Below, piece after piece: positions 52,001 to 60,900 of a stretch of DNA of 64,000 nucleotides (position 1 is the first letter of the stretch; every line of letters begins with the position of its first letter). Location of the stretch: positions 185,510-249,509 of the forward strand of contig JACATO010001067.1 in the NCBI GenBank assembly GCA_018389105.1. Direction: 5' to 3'. Below the pieces are notes generated by a model. That model saw only the letters and a program-made list of their open reading frames with translations, was not told the DNA's origin and ran no database searches. Position numbers and translations under genes: made by a program. The DNA comes from Nautilus pompilius (lineage: Eukaryota > Mollusca > Cephalopoda > Nautilida > Nautilidae).

Positions 52001-54890
52001 CCGAGATCATGCTATAGGCCGTTCAGAATGTAGCCAGAGTGAATGACAGACTGCCGGTCAGATATCATCTTCTCCACCCACCCACCAACCGAGGCCGGCC
52101 TTAAAGGTCGTTGGGTCCAAGTAATTTTTATCCCAATCTATTGAGTCTTTTTTTTTTTTTTTTCAACAACAGAATTTTAATTTACGCAGGGTTTTAATTA
52201 GATAATTACATCGCACGGTAACACCTGGGCTTATTAGGGCCATATTTCAGACCGTACGGCGCCAGGCAATGTGGCTCAGTGGTGAGTGTGTTGGCTTCAG
52301 GACCTAAGGGTCCTGGGTTCAATCCCCGCTGCTGGCGCATTGCTGTTACCCTTGAGCGAGGTACTCTATTGGCATGGCTCAGTGGTGAGTGTGTTGGCTT
52401 CAGGACCTAAGGGTCCTGGGTTCAATCCCCGCTGCTGGCGCATTGTTGTGACCCTTGAGCGAGGTACTCTACTGGCATGGCTCAGGGGTGAGTGTGTTGG
52501 CTTCAGGACCTAAGGGTCCCGGGTTCAATCCCCGCTGCTGGCGCATTGTTGTGACCCTTGAGCGAGGTACTCTATTGGCATGGCTCAGTGGTGAGTGTGT
52601 TGGCTTCAGGACCTAAGAGTCCTGGGTTCAATCCCCGCTGCTGGCGCATTGTTGTTACCTTGAGCGAGGTACTCTACTGGCATGGCTCAGTGGTGAGTGT
52701 GTTGGCTTCAGGACCTAAAAGTCCTGGGTTCAATCCCCGCTGCTGGCGCATTGTTGTGACCCTTGAGCGAGGTACTTTACTGGCATGGCTCCAGTTGCTG
52801 CTGGGGAGTGCGGCCTGTGGAGGCGCTCAGACAGAGGAACCAAGAGCTGGGGACGCCCTATAGCCGTGACAGAGGCAAGTCTCCTATGACAAGGAAAAGT
52901 CAGAAGAATAAACCGCTGCTGAAGACGGATGCGCTGGGCCAGAGTGCGCCTAACGACGGTGCAAGGCATCCCACTCTTATGAGTGATCGAAGGAGAAGAA
53001 TGTACGGCTGCTGCATTATCATCTATATAACTTTAGTGCGACACCTACAAAGCACCTGAAGCAAACTCCATTATCTGCTGAAAGAGAATACTGCAACTTG
53101 GACAGGGTTCAGTCGGCAGAGTTTGTACTTGGGACCAGCGCTCAACCAATCTAGGGGGCACAGCCCCTCCTTACCAGAAGGTCACCGGCGGGTACTCTGG
53201 GAAGATCGGTTTAATAGTGTTTCTCTCACGTGCCGAGTTCGCCACGCCACCAAGCCAGCGTTATTGTATAGACGGACCACGTCAATACAGCAGCTGTCTT
53301 GAGCCGGCTTAAAGCGAGGGATTCTGCAGTGTCTAGGGGCCGGGGCACCTTCCCCAACCAGGGTGTCGGAAAATACGAAGACACTTCTGTTTAGTGGCAG
53401 TACAACGCTTCGAAATGTCTGGTCAGGTTAGAGCGTTTGAAAAGGGGGGGGGCAGGTCCTCCTCTTCTTTGGTAAGTCCGGGTTCCAACAATCCTTGTCT
53501 AAAGGTCGCACCCCTGTTTGGAGAAGCGCCTGGTGACGACGCCTCCAGCCGACAAATCTCGTCAATTCAGCGCTGAACACGACCCGACCAGTCACTGACA
53601 AGGAATGGCTCGGTTTGTCTAACTGTTCTAGGACGGCACTGTATGCCGGGTGTGTGTGTGTGGGTGGGGGGGTTAGGAATAATTGTGGAAACACACACGG
53701 GATATGTACAGATAGCGAGCGCCTTGTTTTCCCGCTCCCGTACAGGTTATCGATGTATGACTGCGCAATGTTGTTCCCGAGTATCCTGTAACATTTCCCA
53801 CAATTCCCCCCGAGCTGTTGTTTGGCTGCGGTCTGGCTTCCTCAGTAACCGTATCACCTTAACGGTGCTCGTTCATACCAGGGCGTTGTGCGTTCTCCCT
53901 CGTCCGCGTCTATTGCCAGCAGTACCATTTTCGCGCATCTGCAGCTTCTTTTGAAACGTGAAGTCGAGCCGCAATCTGCCTCGAAGAGTAGCCGTCGCTA
54001 GCTGACACTTCTTTCCCAGGAGCCATAGTATTTACCGCACGGCGATGACGTACCCCCCCTACTTTTATACTCCTTCGACAGGTGTGTGGCACTTTCTGAT
54101 TGATCGGATGACAACCAATCACAGCCTGCCCTGTCAACACGTGACTGTACTTTCGTGGCGTTGTTTCCATAATTATATGCACATATATAACGACCCCGTA
54201 TAACCTAACTTGTTTACATCCCGACTTTCTGGCAGGAAGATACTAACAGACCTCTAACTAACTGAGTTGGCTTTGTCCCACCATCTACTGTCTTCCAACA
54301 CCCAGCTCAAAGCACCTCTCAGCTCTGTTGGATTTCTTAGAATGGTTCGATTCTTTCAAAGTCTTTGCCATACCGATACCAGCAGTGCCTCTGCACACAC
54401 TTCCTCCATTGCGTCACACCTCCTGAACCGGAAGTCGTTTCTCCGCTCGGGCATCTTCGGAAAACTCCGCTTACATACAAGTCGCTTTAATTAATTAAAT
54501 CTGCCAGATTCATGCAATTAGTATGTATTGGACTAATTATACACGGGACAGTTATGTGTTTTGTACCCAGCTGTCGTTGTAACGGAAATCGTGATTCGTT
54601 TAGTCATAATTCACTTGATGGTTTCCCAGAAATGGGGACGAAGGGGTTAGGCAGGGGAGAGGGGGTTGGAGATGACGTCAAGTCGTATCGATTATCCTTC
54701 GAAAAATACCACGGCTATGATGATGCATCATCGCCATAACGAACGGCGCGAAGAGAAGAAAGAGAAGAGGGACTTACACCATGTTTGCGTGATAGTGGTA
54801 GGGGTTTTCCTCGGGGTCCCATGACAACAGTCCGGTTCCTACAAAAAGCAGAATAAATGACGTAAATAACAATACGAATACGGGTGGGGA

Positions 54891-54946
<56 letters not shown>

Positions 54947-57900
54947 TTGTACTGGACGGTAAGGCGGAAGAAAAAGAAGAAAAACTAAATAGGGCACTCG
55001 GTCACTAGTGTTGTGCACGTTTAGTATATTCCTCGCTGGGATGATATCCCTCCTCGTATTTTCTCAAGCCTCGTGGGTCTGGATTTCGAGACTGGCAGAA
55101 GATGGCACAGACCGAAGCCAGTGTGGCTCAGGGGCCCGGGTTCGATTCCCGTCGCGGACCCGCCATTATGTGGTTTCTTCTGCTCGCTCTCCCCTAGCGG
55201 TGGCTTCGGGTCAGGGTCCTCTCGTTTGCCCCTTCTCCCACCGCTAAAACGCCGGAGTTCTGGCAACAGCTATCAGCTTCGTTAATCCTCCCCGACGTCA
55301 CTCTAATCCAGACGTCTGTGTGCCCCCGTGTTACCCGAGCTGATCTCATGGCGTTTTTATGCAGGTAATAATCCCCAGTGCGAGTTGGTTGTCGGTTGTC
55401 GTTAAAATCCTTTAAACGTTACCAAACATTATCCGACATTAAAACGAAGTTCTATAGGCCCTGAGATCATCTCATCAAGTTGCTAAACTGGGTTAGATAA
55501 TATAGTTATAGGGCCCTTGTAATAATCTTCTAACTTATTCAAATAAGGAACATCTGTACCTTTCCCTTATTTTTAATTATTGGATTATCTTTCAAGCTTC
55601 TGTGACGTATTTGTAGCCGTCTTCCAAGCAAAGACTCTTTCATAGATTAACCTGGAATGTTTTACGTCATAAGTAGAATAGTAAAAGCTATTATTATTAA
55701 TTTTAAATCATAGTCTTATATCTGGAACAACTCCAAAGACTTAGAGTAGACAAAAATACATAAATCTTAAATAATTTACTTGAAGAATTTAAGATCAGAG
55801 ATAAAATAAATATTTTTCTCGCTGACAAAGCATACATTTATATTATATGCAGAATTTAAAGACATCGAAGCTAATTATTCCGTTGTAGCAAACAAAATAA
55901 TATCAGTTCGAAAGAAACATCTCGGTTAATCTGTACTAGGGATAATAACAAAGTTGTATTATATATAATTACAAATTTAAATAAATCGAGGGGGGACGTG
56001 TAGAGTTATATTTTAATTTAAAATCCATCTAGACAAATTATAACGCAAATAACTAGCATAGATCAAAATGCTCATATTGTTTGTTAGACTATACGGATGT
56101 GGAAGAACTAGTGAAGCATAGAAGCAGATATAGTGGGACTTTACGTACTGGTTTTACTTATATTGCTTAAAACTTAAATTAAATTTAAAAACTTTGCAAG
56201 AGATTTAAAAAGTCCCCTTAGTAAAATTTTCGGAATTTTAAAGTGTCTTGCTAAAGACAGGACAAACTAAAAGCACAGAATATTATAATGACAATACCCC
56301 ATCACCATTTCGGTGATGTAGCTGATTATGCAAAATCTTCACCTGTTCTGTTTAGAGCTAGAAATAAAGTAGATGCTATTGCTAAAATCTTTATAAACTC
56401 CATTTTAAAATAACTATTTAATATTTATTCAATTCTCAAAAATCCAGAAGATATGGATTCATGAAAATGAAATCACATAAACTCTGTAGCTTCTGGATTT
56501 TGTCACATCTGTGAAAAACCATTTTTATTGGTGGAGATAGAGAAGTAAAAGAGATGATTGTCACTTAGCTGGTAATTTACATTTTCTTTTCCCTTAAGTT
56601 ATTGGTTGATAAAGAGATAGCATGATGGAGTGATAATCAAATGTTTCGAAATTAGATTTTTAGATTTATGAAAACTAGTTTTGATAAGTTAGTAACACGT
56701 CTGAAACCAAGACGATTTACGTGGACGACTGACAAGGCTTAGAAGAACAGGGGTCTTTCTAGCTGAAAAATCTTAGTAAGTATAATGTAGTTATTAGTAA
56801 ACTAACAAAAGATCAACGAATTGGATTTTATAAAGAATCTCAAGCTCAGATTTTTGGTATCATGAAATGTATTTCAAAAGTACAACAATCGAACATTTGG
56901 AAAGTATAACGGTGTCTGTCTTAAGGCTGATCTTTTACTTCTGGCTGGTGCATTTGAAAAGTTTAGAATTGTGGATCGAAAGGTTTATAAGTTAAGATTA
57001 TGTCCTTTCTTTACAACCCCTTCTCTGGTTTGGAACACCTGTTCAAAGGGGACTGAGAGGGAATTGTATCGTCTGACATGCGATATTAATGGTAGAACAA
57101 AGCAAAAGATGTGAAACACATGCGTTGTATCTAACAGCCCCTATTTAACTATGTCTAGAGATAATAGGAAAAACTCTCGAGGTGTCCAACAGCCCCTATT
57201 TGACTATGTCTAGAGATAATATGGAAACTCTCGAGGTGTCTAACAGCCCCTATTTAACTATGTCTAGAGATAATAGGAAAAACTCTCGAGGTGTCTAACA
57301 GCCCCTATTTAACTATGTCTAGAGATAATAGGAAAAACTCTCGAGGTGTCTAACAGCCCCTATTTAACTATGTCTAGAGATAATAGGAAAAACTCTCGAG
57401 GTGTCTAACAGCCCCTATTTAACTGTCTAGAGATAATAGGAAAAACTCTCGAGGTGTCTAACAACCCCTATTTAACTATGTCTAGAGATAATAGGAAAAA
57501 CTCTCGAGGTGTCTAACAACCCCTATTTAACTATGTCTAGAGATAATAGGAAAAACTCTCGAGGTGTCTAACAGCCCCTATTTCACTATGTCTAGAGATA
57601 ATAGGAAAAACTCTCGAGGCGTCTAACAGCCCCTATTTAACTATGTCTAGAGATAATAAGAAAAACTATCGAGGTATCTAACAGCCCCTATTTAACTATG
57701 TCTAGAGATAATAGGAAAATCTCTCGAGGTGTCTAACAGCTGTAAAGTATCAGAACTCACCCCCAGACTTGGTATAGAATTAGGTGATCAGGGATGCGAA
57801 GGTAAATCTGGTCTTGCTTTCTTAGATGCAAATAAAGTCTACTGTTTGGGCTGTCAGCCATCCCGAACAGGTGGATTCAGATGGGTATAAAACAAGATTT

Positions 57901-60900
57901 AGAGCATTATAACGATATAGTTAAGGATCAAACCCGGTTCGTTAGCAGGGGTGATGTATGAAGTAGACTTAGAATACAGTGCTGAATAGAATTATATAAC
58001 TACCTTAAAGATTATCCACTGGGTGTGAGATATAACTTATCCCAAATACTCAGTGACTTGCATCTGACCAAAATATGATAATGGGAAGTAAGCTCACTAT
58101 TAAGCAATTGTTAAATACCTAGTTCTCTTAGATATAAAATAAATTAATGTATAGGCTTTGACAAATCACTTTACTTATGTATGTGTATTTTAGATTATTC
58201 TAAATATTTAAAGTGTTATTTTCACTTTAATGTTAAATTTAAAACTATTATCTTTCAGATACAGATTCTCTACGATCTCACATAAAAACAAAATATATAT
58301 AAGTATGAATTTGTTTAAGTCAGTAAACAATCCCTCTAAATTTAAAAGTCGTAATAAAAGAAGTTGTGGAAAAGCTTAAAGATGAGTATGCAGGAAAAAA
58401 AAATAAATGAATTTTGTGAATTTAGATCTAAAACATATTTAACGATCTTGAATTTTTTAGTATAGTGTCAAAGAATTAAAAAATGTATACTTAAAACTAC
58501 AAAATTATATAGACACCTTATACAGTATTGGAAATAATTATGAAAAGAGAAAGTCAAACTGGGTATAAATTGCACACTTAACACGTGATAGAATCGTGTG
58601 CAAAAATGAGTCACGTGTTGATATAGTGCGCTCTGATTGGATGTCATCCGAGCAATCAGAAAGTGCCATGCAGAAGGTCCATAAGAGTGTAGGCAGGGGC
58701 ATCATAGAAGTGTAGTGAAGTCTAAGGTTCCTATGAAGGAAGTGTCACGTGACAAGAGTATAGGGATCAGTCTTAGCTGGTGCAGTCCGGCCTCGTGTTT
58801 CAGAGAGGAGCTGCATGCAAGACTCTGGGATGGGAAACCAGTACTGTAGACAACAGACACGAAAGAATGTTAGGCACTTCAGGGTGTTGTCTCTCTGTTG
58901 ACCAGATCTCGCGAAAGGCCCGGCTGCAGCTACAGGTAGGTTTTCATCCATCATTCCATTTTCTCAGGGACAGGGGATTCACCTTCCAACGAGACGATGG
59001 CCCCAAACACACAGCCGATCTGGTGAAAAACCACGTAGGGACAGCCTCGAAGATGTCTTGGCCCCGCACAGAGCCCTGGTATGAACGAGCACCGTTGAGG
59101 TGATACGGTTACTAAGGAAGTCAGACCGCAGCCAAACAACAGCTCGGGGGAATTGTGGGAAATGCTACAGGATACTTGGAACAACATTGCGCAGTCATAC
59201 ATCGATAACCTGTACGGGAGCGGGAAAACAAGAGGGGGGACAGGCTCCGTATTCATTTTGTTTTGCATATTTTCTGTAATAACGCACCATGTGTGTGTGT
59301 GTGTGTGTATATATACTCATTTCTGCATATCCTCTGTGGTTTATAATTATTTTCAATACTGCATATATATATATATAAGTATATATGGAGTAAATAAGAT
59401 ATTTTATTACTTAATATGTAAAAAATGTTTTAAAAAACAGCAGGAAGAAAAATGGGATTGGTTTTTCTTTAGTGTTTTCCTGATACTGTCTCTCTCTCTC
59501 TCCTATCCTATCCCGTCACGTGCAAGGTCCGCCATCTTTACCGCTGTCGAGATAGCCGTGGCCGCCATGGCAACGCTGGCAGCCGCGGGCTGGGGAGGCG
59601 ACCTGCCGATTATCTAAAGAGCCGGGAGGTCGGCCGGTCGTTAGCTGGTTGGTGTCTTGTTAGATCTACCTGGGGTGGGGGCCTCCTGCCCGCAAACGAT
59701 CTGGCAGCGGGCGCAGTAAATAAACCCTAATTCCCCTCTCTCTCCCCTCCCCCCCCCAACCACCCCTCCCTCCCGCACCGCGTTCGTAATACAGCGGGAA
59801 TATGTCGGGGCAGACCACCAGTATAAACTCTTGATTAAGGAAGCGAACCGCCCCAAATATACTGCGACTTGTTCCCCCCTTAAAAAAAAGGGAATCCACA
59901 GAAAGAGATACATGTGGCTGGTTAACCCTCCCAACCACAATGACGCTTCCATTCCGATGACATCTCGTCTTACTACAGTCTAAATATTCTCTCACTGTCC
60001 CTCCCATCTGTTACTCTCCGACATCTATTCTTTCGGTGTAATAAACGGAAAACGGCGAATAGCGATTAGCGATTAGCGACAGCTTGGTTGTAATGGATGG
60101 AGAGACGGGGGATGCTAAACAATTAGCGGGGAATAGCCGTAAATCCGAACGTCTTTCGCCTTCTCCGCTGTTCATGTGACAATGGAAAGTTTGTTTTGTT
60201 TTTCTTTTAAAAAAATGTAAGCTGAATGATGCGATGGTGTTACACTTTTTTGGTAGTGTGCCTGCAGCAACACTGACCACAGTAATTAACAATACACTGA
60301 TGAAAATGGACCAGAGGGACCACAGACAGTAATTTACGATACACTGCCGATAAAGGACGACAGTAATTTACGATACACTTCCGATAGGTGATGACAGTAA
60401 TTTACGATACACTGCCGATAGTTGACGACAGTATTTTACGATACACTGCCGATAAGTGAGTAATTTACGATACACTGCCGATAAGTGTTGACAGTAATTT
60501 ACGATACACTGAAGATGATGACAGTAATTTACGATACACTGAAGATAAGTGATGACAGTAATTTACGATACACTGCCGATAAGTGATGAGAGTAATTTAC
60601 GATACACTGCCGATAAGTGAGTAATTTACGATACACTGCCGATAAGTGATGACAGTAATTTACGATACACTGAAGATAAGTGATGACAGTAATTTACGAT
60701 ACACTGAAGATAAGTGACGACAGTATTTTACGATACACTGAAGATAAGTGATGACAGTAATTTACGATACACTGAAGATAAGTGATGACAGTAATTTACG
60801 ATACACTGCCGATAAGTGATGAGAGTAATTTACGATACACTGCCGATAAGTGATGAGAGTAATTTACGATACACTGCCGATAAGTGTTGACAGTAATTTA

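Noticed and set aside
52272-52340. Functional tRNA gene
   Set aside because: A and B boxes are present, but the arms do not pair as a cloverleaf and the unit is tandemly repeated with a SINE domain. The same applies at 55121-55150 and 33161-33178.
52286-52863. Frames with repeated peptide units that look like a repeat protein
   Set aside because: They are translations of the tandem tRNA-derived SINE heads.
56288-58500. A working polymerase gene or host exon
   Set aside because: There are multiple stops and frameshifts, and a minisatellite interrupts it.
54182-58520. A composite transposon bounded by the two Tc1-like elements
   Set aside because: The interval contains NOTUM exon 3, which is in its normal place in the gene, so the block did not move as a unit.
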